From contig NC_066316.1 in NCBI RefSeq assembly GCF_022539315.1, forward strand, positions 25,967,245 through 26,031,244: a stretch of 64,000 nucleotides of DNA, given 5' to 3'. The DNA comes from Serinus canaria. Lineage: Eukaryota > Chordata > Aves > Passeriformes > Fringillidae. The notes below the pieces were generated by a model, which searched no databases, was not told the origin of the DNA, and was given only the letters and a program-made list of their open reading frames with translations. This document shows, piece by piece, positions 36,601-45,860 of this stretch. The translations under genes were made by a program, and so were the position numbers. Numbering within the stretch: the first letter of the stretch is position 1; each line of letters begins with the position of its first letter.

Positions 36601-39600
36601 ACAAGTTGGTTTGCACGACATCATGCGCAGCTTCCGCCACACCATGAATGAGTTCAGCAGAGAGCCTGGCAGATACAGGTAACCAGCACAGCTGGCCAGT
36701 CTTTTCTAATATTTATCTCCCTCTTGCTAGCAAGAAAATGGTTTTTAGTAGCATAACATGCCACAGAAATGCAAATGCTCCAGTGCAGAAAGCAGTGCAG
36801 AGGCTGTACTGTCTCTTCCCCGGTGTATGCGGAAAGGAATTGGCCCTGTTAGCTCTGCTCCATCTGTGGACTGTATAAAGGTAGAGGAGAAAAGGAAAAC
36901 ATTCTAATCACAGAGGTACTAATTTATCAGCCCTGTGACTGATTTATTCTTTAGTTTTAATAGTGCAGTTCAAGTGAGACACACAGTCAGGGTGTGTTAA
37001 AATCACAGAAAGGTTGAATTTGGAAAGGACCTTCTGAAGTTCTCTGGTCCAAACCCCTGCTTTTTAGGGCCACCTGGAACCAGTTGCCCAGGAACTTGTC
37101 CAGATAGCTTTTGAACATTTCCAGTAATGGAGACTCTACAGCCTCCCTGAAAAACCAGTGCCAGGGCTCAGTCACCCTGACTGGTGGGAGTTTCCTGGTG
37201 TTCATAGGGAAGCACCTGTCCTTTGTTTCAGTTTGTGCCCATTGCCTCTGGCCCTGGCCCTGGGCGCCAGTGAAAAGAGCCTGGCTCTGTCACCTTTGCA
37301 GCCTCCCTTCAGGACATGGATGGGATCCCCCTGAGGCTTCCCTTCCCCAGGCTGAACAGCCTTTCCTCCTGGGAGAGATGTTTCAGTCCCTAATGGCCCT
37401 AGTGGCAGACTAGGGGAAGGATTACCGCCCTCACTTCTGGCATCACTCCTAATGCAGCCCAGGATGCACACTGCAGGGGCACACTGATGGCTCATGGTCA
37501 GCTTGAGGGACCCCCAGGTCCTCTTCTGTGAAGGAAAGCATGGAAATTGCTGGAATGGAATGTGTGGACAGGGATTCAGAAAGATGAAAGCTCAGTCAGA
37601 TACTTTAGCCTTCTGTTGACTCCTGTAGATTTTTCTCCAGCAATTTCCAAGAAGCACTGCTCCTTGATTCCTTGTCTGCCTCACCATTTCTCTGTAGGGG
37701 CAAGTGACCACAATTCTTAATGCTCTGTGTCCAACCATTTCTAGCTTTATTGTGTTCTGTGTAACCAAGAATGAGCCAAAAAAAGCTATTTGTGTGCTTC
37801 TTTGTAGATTTATGGGTTCTGATGATGATGAAAAGGAAGATATCGAAGCAACAATGATGTATTATGGAACGACTTTTATCCAAGAAGCAGATTTTCCCTT
37901 CAATTTCAACCTCATTAACATGAAAAATCTATCAGGCAACAGTATTTTTGAAGCTGTCAACACGTGGATGAAAAACATGCCTGCAGGAAAATGGCCGAAC
38001 TGGGCAGTAAGAGCTCTAGGAAGGGCTTGTTCCTGTAGGGGACAGAAACCACACACACACTCTGATTTCAGTGGGATCAGCAGCACCCTGGGCCCGTGGC
38101 TGAGCTTGTGAAAACTCTCAGCTGCTGTAGCTGGAGTCCTTGGCACTGTCCGGCTCTCCTGCCCTCCAGTAACAGTTCCACTCCACTCCCCTTGCAAGGA
38201 TGACAGAAGGGAATTTTTGATCATGCCTCTCCCTCAGTGTCTCCAATGGCTAAACCACCAGTGAGAATGGAATTGGGGTAATTATCTTTTACCATAAACT
38301 GACTCACTGCAATGGATTCTGGAACTCGCCCGGGGCCAGGGCAGAGAAGAGAAGGCAGTGGAGTGCAGTTAAAACATTGCTCTTCTTTTTCCTAGGAAGC
38401 ATGTTTGGAATGTGCAAAGGATCTTTTCAAAGCAAGCAGAGCAGTCCCACACAGCAGGGAAAATAGCAGAGAAATGTAAGCAGGGAGAGTTATTTGTCAT
38501 CTCTTCCTCACTTCTGCCTCATGTGCTGCTGGCAGGACTTCTTTAAATTTTTGGGACAGAAGTTTGTCATGGCATCAAGGAAGGGAAAGGAAAAAACCCA
38601 AAACATTTACTACCTTGTTAAATTAGTTAATCAATTTCACATATGCATGACATTTTATAATGTGTGTTTAAGAGAATGATGTTTTCTTCAGGTTGGAAGC
38701 CCTAATGCCGCTCGGATTTCAACTCGGATTGGGAAGGAGTACATCAATGTCATGAACATGCTGCTTTTAACCCTCCCTGGCACTCCTGTGACTTACTATG
38801 GTGAAGAAATAGGCATGGAGAACATTGCAGCAGAAAATGTAAGTGAAGAGCATGTAAACTCTGGTCCTGTTGCTGTTTAGTTCCAAGTAACAGAACTTTC
38901 AAAACCACAACTTTTGTTTTGCTAACCAAACACAGTCATTCTCACTGCTTAAATGGTTTTCTGTGTTCCTCGTGGCAAACCTCTGTACAGCTGCTGGAAA
39001 TGGCCAGGCCAGGGGCCAGAACCAAGGCCTTGATGTGTGTCTGAACTGGTAGACTTCAATTATGGATGCTGATTTCTGCCTTTCTCCGGATGGGTCTTGC
39101 ATGGTTTCCAGCAGTGGTGCTTCAGCAGAAGGGACAGCAAGTGCCAGCACTGGGCCTGGCCAGGGGCTCTGGAGAGGTGTGCTGCAGACACATGAGGGAA
39201 GATAACTGAGCTGTCTCCTCCCTCCCTCCCTGGCAGTGCCCTCATCATTATGCCAGAGTCCATCATTTCCTGGCTTATTTAAAGGAAATCACCGTTCTGA
39301 TTCTGTCCAAGCCACGCTGTCATGAGTGTGCCCAAGCTCAGAAAAAGGGATTGCACAAAGGGGAGGCTGCCCGGTGGCAAACAGAAGGGACTTTTGGTCA
39401 TCATGCATAGTCTGTCCCAAAAGGGAACAGCTCATCTCTGCCTCAACTGACTGTATTTGAGCACCATAAGAACATGGTTCTATGGCAGATGCTGCTTTTC
39501 CTGTGGAAAGCCTCTGTTAGGGAATGAGGCAGCTGCTGGCAGTGATAGAAATGGCATTGGCTAGCTTTGTAAGGGAAAGAGGTACTTAAAGCACAGGATC

Positions 39601-42267
39601 ATCTCCAGATTTGTCTGATTCAGACGTGGGGAAATGATTCTCTGATTTAAAAGGAAATCCCATTTCCTCTGAGAAAACCCTAGGTCAAAGTATCTCCTGC
39701 ATTTTCTTGCTGCTGCTGATTACTGCTGACAGAGTGATTCTCTTAAGAAAAGTGGCTCACCCTGAGCTCCTCAGGGTTCTCTCTCTTTTAGTGGCTACCC
39801 TGTGGCTCAGGGCTTTGGAACAAATGCAAACCCACCCTTCACTCAGGCTGGAGAGGAAGGCTCCCTGATTAATGGGTGTCTTAGGAAAATGGAGAGTATT
39901 TGCTCAGGATTATATAGGCTTTAGTCCCAGCATTTCAAACACTTCAGGAGACACTGAAAGAGGTAAAGATGAGAGGCAGTGTTACCAGTGTTGAAAACTT
40001 AGGATTTTTTTCCCTGCTTTTCAGAATATGCTAAAAAGGAGAAACCCATTATTTATAATGTCACAAAGCAAAGTGACAATTTCTTTTGTTAGGCTGCTGC
40101 TCTGACAGATTGTATTGAAAAGTGTCCTTTATATGAAAAACAGTTTTCATGGAAAACAAACACTCAAAGTATGTGCAAAATATTTTATGCCCTCTTATAT
40201 CATTAAATTTAAGTGTCAGATCTTTTGGCAGCTCTTCAGTAACAATGAGGAAGCTTTTTCAGAATTTTTCTGAATTCTTCAAAATGAGAACTTCAGACTT
40301 TTTTTACATCGACACTTTTTAATCAGCTAAAAGCCAGTTTTCAATAGTTTTGCACTTGGAAATAATAATTTTACCTTTCTAACACAAACAGTCCTGTCAA
40401 AATTGTACCCCTTGCACATGTAAGCTTGAAGAGTTCTGGGGTGAAAAATGCAATACTTAGAAAATAACAGACACTGAACAGCAATTACTTGTTGTTTACT
40501 GTTATTTTAATGACATCTCTTCTAAGGACTCATTACCTCACATATTCACTCTCTGCATGTCTAGATATTTATCAGAATGTCTTGGCTGTCATCAGTAAAC
40601 TTTTATCCAACCATCTGTTGCAAAGGATGACAACTCTAGTAAGAATCATTTGGGAATTCCATGTTTTACCCAGCAATGCTGTATCTGAGATGATCCCCTC
40701 CCCTCCATTTCAGGAACTGTCTTGGTTCTCATTTTCTCCTTAGATTTGGACCACAATTACATCCTCATTATTTTTAACTTAAACCAAAGAAAGCAACACT
40801 GAAAGGGAGATAATCTGGGAGAGATGAGAACATGCTATTCAAAGAATAATTTTTAATATGCTAATCACCACTTCTATTTTGTAGGCAACCCTCCCAGAGA
40901 AATCCCCCATGCAGTGGGATGGAAAAGTTAATGCTGGTTTTACTGAGGGCAACAGCAGCTGGTTACCTGTTAACTCTGACTACCAAAGTGTAAATGTGGA
41001 AGTAGGTATCTATATGTGTAACAAACTAATGGTCTCAAAATATTTTAATGTATCTGTTTTGTTCTGGCTTCCTTTTAATAGCGAGCATTGGTAGCAGGAA
41101 CAAACTCCAGGCAAAAAAAAGGCACTGAATCCTCACAAGTTTTATTAGAAAAGGAAATCCTTGCACAACAAGGAGCCTACTTCATCTATATTCATTTAAG
41201 CAGACGAACTACAATTCTGATGTTGATGTTGCAATTTGGCTCTTTAACATCCTTTTAATCCTTCTGATATTAAATTGAGAACTGGTCTCTTTTCCCCCAT
41301 TTCTATTGCTATAGAAAGCACTGGTTTTGTAACAAGAACTTGACATAGACCAACTCTAACATAAGTAGAGCAGCGAATCAAACAGATTTTGCTGACCCAT
41401 AGTGCTGCCCAAAATTGAAGGCAGAAAAAAAAATCCAAGATAGCAGAACTATAAAGCATGAAATAAACCCAGTATGCCTGCAGTAGACTGGACTCAATGA
41501 AAAAGATTCAGTGTCAAGCTTTGAATGGCTGTGGCTTCCTCCTGAATCAACAGTCCTGAAAGGAAGCTGGGGGAGGAAGCAATGGCTTTAGTGCTGGGGA
41601 ACTGTTATGCTTAATAAACTCTGTGTCTGCCACTCCACACGTGCCAAAGAGGTGCAGGAGAAAAAGAAGATTTTCAGTGAAATCTGCAGGCAGATTTGAA
41701 GAGGGATAATTGTCAGCACGGAATTCCTATAGGTGCATTCTCAGCAGCCTGGTTGGGTGTGAGAAGGGAGCTGTATTTCCTCCCTGCAGAGCCAAGAACT
41801 GACCCTGCTGGTGCTGACTCTTGCAGATCCAGAGTGCCTGGTCCAACTCAACCCTGGGTTTGTACAGAGCGCTGACGTTGCTGCGGAAGGATGAGCTCCC
41901 CATCAACCGAGGGTGGATGTGCCACGTCTGGAATGACAGTGACGTGTTTGTGTACGTGAGGGAGCTGGATGGGTTAGACAGAGTCTTCATGATGGTGCTC
42001 AACTTTGGCCAGGAGTCAACAACAGACCTGCAGGCCATAGTTCCTAACCTTCCCTCTGAAGCTGTAATAAGACTCAGTACTCATTTCAGCAATGCTGGTG
42101 AAGTGGTCAATACCAAACTAATTAAAACTGAAATGGGAGAAGGCCTGGTCTTAGAATATACAACAGCAAAGCCTGTTCATACTATGGAAACTTTTCAAGG
42201 GAAGTGTTTTGTGGCAGAAAAAGCTTGTTATTCCAAGGCCCTCAATTTACTCTACATGAACTGTTAA
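30195..42267 (+). CDS. SLC3A1: SLC3A1 (rBAT), heavy subunit of the b(0,+) cystine/dibasic amino acid transporter, complete in ten exons
   Basis: Type II membrane glycoprotein that escorts the light chain SLC7A9 to the apical membrane of kidney and gut cells for cystine and cationic amino acid uptake. Ten exons with GT-AG junctions and matching phases give 691 residues (human 685). Order: cytoplasmic tail 1-100, membrane segment about 101-122, Cys126 in SPKCLDWW (disulfide to the light chain), then a GH13 alpha-amylase-like ectodomain with DFIPNHTSD at 222-230, TYYGEEIGM, and a C-terminal Cys-rich end (GKCF, KACY, final NC). Sequons GNSSW, VNKSQ, ENIT and WNDSD are present. The start is ATG at 30195; Met24 lines up better with the human N-terminus and could also be used. 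Odd: all three GH13 catalytic carboxylates are replaced (Gly326, Asp396, Asn462), while calcium-site residues Asn226, Asp296 and Glu333 remain. Confidence 0.96.
31249..31428 (+). CDS. SLC3A1: SLC3A1 exon 2
   Basis: Acceptor ttaaatag and donor gtaagc. It reads [20 protein letters not shown], then [19 protein letters not shown] and AAIHDKG: the first strands of the GH13 barrel. It starts and ends in the same phase, within Gly codons. Confidence 0.95.
32341..32495 (+). CDS. SLC3A1: SLC3A1 exon 3, GH13 region I
   Basis: Acceptor tttttaag and donor gtaagc. It encodes [20 protein letters not shown], then [12 protein letters not shown] and IPPNNW, ending in phase 0. Asn226 in PNHTSD corresponds to a ligand of the structural calcium reported for human rBAT (Asn214). 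Confidence 0.95.
33528..33653 (+). CDS. SLC3A1: SLC3A1 exon 4
   Basis: Acceptor ggctgagcag and donor gtaagt. It reads [20 protein letters not shown], then [20 protein letters not shown]. It keeps the glycosylation sequon NSS and Asp296, matching calcium ligand Asp284 of human rBAT. The exon starts and ends in phase 0. Confidence 0.94.
35675..35794 (+). CDS. SLC3A1: SLC3A1 exon 5, altered GH13 nucleophile region
   Basis: Acceptor ttttatctag and donor gtaatg. It reads [20 protein letters not shown], then [20 protein letters not shown]. The GH13 nucleophile position holds Gly326 (codon ggc), where human rBAT has Asp in FSLDAVKF. Glu333 (calcium ligand) and the NKS sequon remain. Confidence 0.93.
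36554..36678 (+). CDS. SLC3A1: SLC3A1 exon 6
   Basis: Acceptor ctttaag and donor gtaacc. It reads [20 protein letters not shown], then [20 protein letters not shown] and YR, parallel to human [20 protein letters not shown]. It ends two bases into the final Arg codon. It adds an NIT sequon. Confidence 0.93.
37001..37535 (-). mobile_element. CR1 LINE 3' fragment in SLC3A1 intron 6
   Basis: From aaaatcacagaaaggttgaa through ctccctgaaaaaccagtgcc, ccaggctgaacagc and gctcatggtcagcttgaggg to gacccccaggtcctcttctg, this is the reverse complement of the CR1 ORF2 end and 3'UTR. It is about 535 bp, 5'-truncated, with mutated open frames, and oriented against SLC3A1. Confidence 0.88.
37808..38006 (+). 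CDS. SLC3A1: SLC3A1 exon 7, altered GH13 acid/base region
   Basis: Acceptor ctttgtag and donor gtaaga. It reads [20 protein letters not shown], then [10 protein letters not shown] and [14 protein letters not shown]. Human has MGTEAY at the GH13 acid/base; here that Glu position is Asp396 in an acidic run with one extra residue. It ends in phase 0. Confidence 0.93.
38692..38838 (+). CDS. SLC3A1: SLC3A1 exon 8 (donor choice uncertain)
   Basis: Acceptor ttttcttcag. It reads [20 protein letters not shown], then [20 protein letters not shown] and GMENIAAEN. Asn462 sits where human has the third catalytic Asp (GGPDSSR). Met480, aligned with the common cystinuria site Met467, is kept. Donor gtaagt at 38839 is strongest. 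A second in-frame donor, gtaaac at 38854, would add VSEEH and restore most of the human length. Confidence 0.88.
40885..41001 (+). CDS. SLC3A1: SLC3A1 exon 9
   Basis: Acceptor ctattttgtag and donor gtaggt. It reads [20 protein letters not shown], then [19 protein letters not shown], matching human [20 protein letters not shown]. It is phase 0 at both ends. Confidence 0.94.
41827..42267 (+). CDS. SLC3A1: SLC3A1 exon 10 and stop
   Basis: Acceptor gactcttgcag. It reads [20 protein letters not shown], then [32 protein letters not shown] and the end [15 protein letters not shown] with stop taa. It forms the C-terminal beta-sandwich; the terminal cysteines that shape the loop needed for light-chain trafficking in human rBAT are kept. 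Confidence 0.95.
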   Translation: MQSAWSNSTLGLYRALTLLRKDELPINRGWMCHVWNDSDVFVYVRELDGLDRVFMMVLNFGQESTTDLQAIVPNLPSEAVIRLSTHFSNAGEVVNTKLIKTEMGEGLVLEYTTAKPVHTMETFQGKCFVAEKACYSKALNLLYMNC

Positions 42268-42363
42268 GAAGAGGAGCAGAATACCCATGCTTTCCTGTTA
42301 ATTTAGAGGATATTAGCTTCAGGGAAATGCTAAAAATACGCCATTTTCTTTGGCTTTTAAAAC

Positions 42364-42369
42364 TTTATT
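42364..42369 (-). terminator. Possible minus-strand poly(A) signal for PREPL
   Basis: TTTATT on the plus strand is AATAAA on the minus strand, lying within the SLC3A1 3'UTR. In mammals SLC3A1 and PREPL are tail to tail, so it could end a long PREPL transcript. The motif is common and the PREPL last exon has not been located. Confidence 0.3.
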
Positions 42370-42378
42370 TGTATACTA

Positions 42379-42384
42379 AATAAA
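42379..42384 (+). terminator. SLC3A1: SLC3A1 poly(A) signal
   Basis: AATAAA in actaaataaatgtcc, 112 bp after the stop codon, giving a short 3'UTR. On the opposite strand an AATAAA (tttatt on the plus strand) lies at 42364-42369, so two facing signals overlap at the convergent SLC3A1/PREPL boundary. Confidence 0.75.
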
Positions 42385-42404
42385 TGTCCTGAAAAATCAT
42401 CTAC

Positions 42405-45400
42405 ATAATTGTCTTGTATCTGTATTTGTGATGAAAAGGAAAAAGAATGGTATAAACTCCCCCGTAGGATCTGTGGAGAAGAAAAGTAAACCTATGCTAA
42501 AAACTGTCCTGTTTGGGCATGTATTTTTGGGAGGAGAGAGAACAGTTGCTTTCTGGGTGCTGACCCTGGAGGTGGCTGGTCTGTAAGTGCTCCTGTGGAA
42601 TCCCAAGCCTATGGCAGTTCACTGTAACTTTTTAGAATTCTGCAGATTTGTAACAATTATTCCAAAGGGGCGGCCCTATATTTGCTAAAACAGGTGAACA
42701 CAAGCAGGACTAGTGTATATTGTTGTGATGTTTCACCTCTTCTCTCAAATCTAATAACTCTGATTATCCTCAAAGTTAGTAAGAAAAAGAACAAAATGTA
42801 GCTAATATCTAATTCCACACTCATAATTGCATTTCCAGTTGATTCTCCCCCTCCCTGCTGAGTGAGAATACATTTGCATTCTCTTATTTCTTTTCCTGTC
42901 CCAAGGCTGAGGTGAGGGGTGTGTACTTTGGTCCAGAGGAAGCAGCTGAACCAACCCTACTGAATGTCACACTTGTACACGTGCTCTGACTTGTGCCTGC
43001 TGCACCTGCAGCAGTTGATGTGGCCCTAGGTGTGCACCACACACCTCTTTTAACAAGCAAGGCACAGCAGATTAGTGCCTTGCTCAGAGGGCAGCTAAGC
43101 TATAAATCAGGCTGCTTTAGTGGCATTCTTTTTGATTTACCCTCTGGAGAGACTCTTCTTCTGACACATTGATCTTGTTCTCCCAAGGGATTTGACAACT
43201 CCTTCTTAAGATTACCATGCTAGGTAAGGTAACTGAAATATTTTTAATGTGTTCAGAGCAGAGTTCTGCTAAAATTCTTGAGAATGCTTTTCTTTGCAGT
43301 TTGGTCAGTCCCACCCCATGATCAGTACACCATGGCTGCTGTGCAGATAGAGAGGGCAGCAATCCCCATCACCTTTGTATGGGAATTAATCCTGGAAGTA
43401 GTGAGACTTGAATGTCAGATGCTTTGGAGGAGTTCTGCTGCCTTGTGTAAGATGTGCCTTGCAAGAGATGCCTTGGACAGGGAAGGCTGCCTGTGCCAAG
43501 TGCCCGTGGCTCTCCTGTGGGGCTCTGTGTGCTCTGGCTCTGCTCGTGTAGCACTGTTTTGCTGGCTCACCTGAACAGAGCTGCTGGACAAAGTTCTGCT
43601 GGCAGCTGCTGCTGCACAGCCTGGCAGGGCAGAAATCCAGTTCTCAGTCTGTATTTTTGTAAGGCAGTGCCACACCCAGCTTTGTGTGCTTGTGCCCATA
43701 AAGCAGGGATCCGAGAGGAGAGATTCTCTGGAGAAGGTGTTTGCTTTCCATACAAATCCAAATCTGATCCAAAGTTTCTCAGGTGGTCAGTGTGTTTGGG
43801 AGTTATTTGCAGGATTTTCTGTGATGTTGGGGATGGAACACTTCCTCAAGTTCTCTGTTCAGAAAAGCAAGGTGTCTTGCAACCTAAAATAATGAAAATA
43901 TTTTATTACAAAGTAAAGTTCTTTGCACTCTAAATGTCCAGGCTCTTGTGCAGTTATTCTAGTAATCTTCCTTTCCTACACTAATGTTTAGAAATACCTT
44001 GTCCTAAGACAGCATGGAGCTTTTCCTGAAAGAATTCCTCTTAGGAATAACTGCCACCACCACCACCAAATTAACATTTTCTAGGATTTGTTAAAATTAA
44101 CAGTAATAAAATTTGTATCCAACTGTGACAGTCTGAGACATCAGTAAAAATATCTCTAGTCTTGGCAGAATTTTGCTTTTAACAAGCATGCTTGTAAAAA
44201 GTGCAAATTCTTGAAAGCTAACTGTAATAGCTTTGCTAGCACAGATCATGCATTTCAAAATGTAAAGATCCAGCCCATCATGTATGTTTAACACAATGAG
44301 GAAGATAGGAGTAAATAGTGTGACAGTTTTAAGCACTTAATACTCTACAGAGCAAGACTCTTCCTCCTGGAATGATGTTTTGCACAACTTGGAACCTTTA
44401 ATTCGAAGCTCCTAGCACACTGCAGTGGGAATTGAACAAAATTTTAAGGCTATTTCAATAATCTGACTCTGTCACTCTCTTTTGGATCTGTACAAGTATA
44501 TATATGTATAAAACCAGATATAATTATATATAAAGATTGCTGGGTTTTTAAATTATATGTATTTATGTAAAATCAGCAGTTGCTCTAGCAGTTTTTCTTT
44601 ATAGTTTAAACATACATTCAATGACTGCCCAACTACAGAGGCTGAAGTATTCCTTGAGGGGGGACACATCCCTGCAACATGTTATGGAGCTGTGCAGTAA
44701 AGGGACCCTACCTCATTCAGTGAGTGCTCCCAGGATGAATCACAATGACTGCCATTTGCCTGGACATCTAGGATGATATTAGGAATCCAATTTCCTGGAA
44801 CAATTAGACTGGTGATCACTTTACATTGAATGAACAAGGGAAAAATTAAGTGGGTATGTGAACTGTTTAAGGATAGCTAATTCTGCCTTCTTGTCCTGAC
44901 AGAATTTCTATTATTCCTTAAGAAAAAGAGAATTGTAGAGGGGCTTTCTGAATGGATTATTTGTATTTCTAATAACTGCATATTTGGAAAATGCTCCTCT
45001 ATTTAGTTTGCTCTCTCTGAGTCTTTTTGGAAAGATTTGCTCTTTTCTTCCTGCACAAAGAGCACAACAGCAACTGCAGCACTGGCTGCAATTTCTCAAC
45101 CACTGCAGTTGTGCTGCTCAGAGACAGGGCATCATGAAATGCAGAAAAGGTTATTCAAGATCTTTTTTGGTAATGATGGTAAAAGCCTCTCCCCAGACTG
45201 GATGGCACAAGAAAATTGTCAAGCTTGAATGTATCTTTTGCTGGAGACTCCCAAAGGTCTAACTAGGGTTAGGGTTAGGTCTTAACTAGGGTTAGGTCTT
45301 AACTAGGGTTAAGTTTCAGGTATAAAAGCACCTGTGCCTTGGCCTTTTTGCCACTCTAGCTTGAACTAAGGACCTGCAGCTTTAGCAAAGTGAGAAAAAT

Positions 45401-45733
45401 AGGTTTTTGTACTGCAGCAAAAATAAGATTTTTCTCCAAGGGTTGCTGAGAACTGCAGCCTGGCCCTGTCAGCAGCTGGAGTGACAGCATGGGTTCACCT
45501 TGCCCTGTCCAACAACTGCCCTATGTGGAGGCCTACGAAAGAGTGAGCCCCTCACAGGCTTCCAGTCTTTGGTTTTGCATCTCAGAGAGTGTTCTGAGTC
45601 TGCTGTGGAGCTGGTTTTGGGGTTATGGTTGAATTCATTTAAGGAGGAATCAATCTCTGTGATTTTTAATTTACGTGACTATAAAGATTTTGGTTCAGTT
45701 AACTCCATTTATCTGTGATAGTCTTATTCTTAC
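42405..45733. other. Tail-to-tail interval; expected site of the missing PREPL last exon
   Basis: This 3.3-kb stretch separates the SLC3A1 poly(A) site from the last PREPL exon found. I read it in minus-strand frames for the family end (QPGGNH with the catalytic His, and the C-terminal helix) and found no match. It holds a telomere-like array at 45256-45311, a CAC triplet run near 44050, and otherwise nothing recognised. Confidence 0.6.
45256..45311. repeat. Short interstitial telomere-like array
   Basis: Three units starting aactagggtta (45261, 45284, 45301). The first has an extra TTAGGG, giving tagggttagggttagg; the second unit is aactagggttaggtctt. This is vertebrate telomere sequence embedded in a 17-bp tandem repeat, 0.4 kb from the last PREPL exon found. 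Confidence 0.85.
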
Positions 45734-45860
45734 CTTTCTTACTTGTTCTGCTGGCATGATCTAGTGCAGCCTTCCTGAGTTTCTGAACATACTGTAAAAT
45801 TCCTGTCAGTGGTACCCGTTCATCATTTTCATACGCCGTGATAAAAACTGATGGATAGCA
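45734..45860 (-). CDS. PREPL: PREPL exon with catalytic Asp; last one found
   Basis: Acceptor tttttaatctcag. It reads [20 protein letters not shown], then [20 protein letters not shown] and KK. Asp619 in YENDER is the catalytic Asp. Two donors in the same phase are available, gtaaga at 45733 and gtaaga at 45742. Reading through the first would add [11 protein letters not shown] and stop, leaving a protein without the catalytic His. Confidence 0.92.

Larger units (their letters stand above)
30661..41826 (+). other. SLC3A1: SLC3A1 introns
   Basis: Nine introns of roughly 0.6-2.0 kb. The only recognisable insertion is the CR1 fragment at 37001-37535 in intron 6. A run of 20 A lies at 34346-34365 in intron 4. 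Open frames inside the introns (for example 31491-31880 and 36049-36306) show no family resemblance and are taken as chance. Confidence 0.8.

Noticed and set aside
43415..43933. Frames of 94-159 codons downstream of SLC3A1
   Set aside because: Checked as a possible PREPL last exon. No QPGGNH or C-terminal helix similarity, and the composition looks like random GC-richer DNA.
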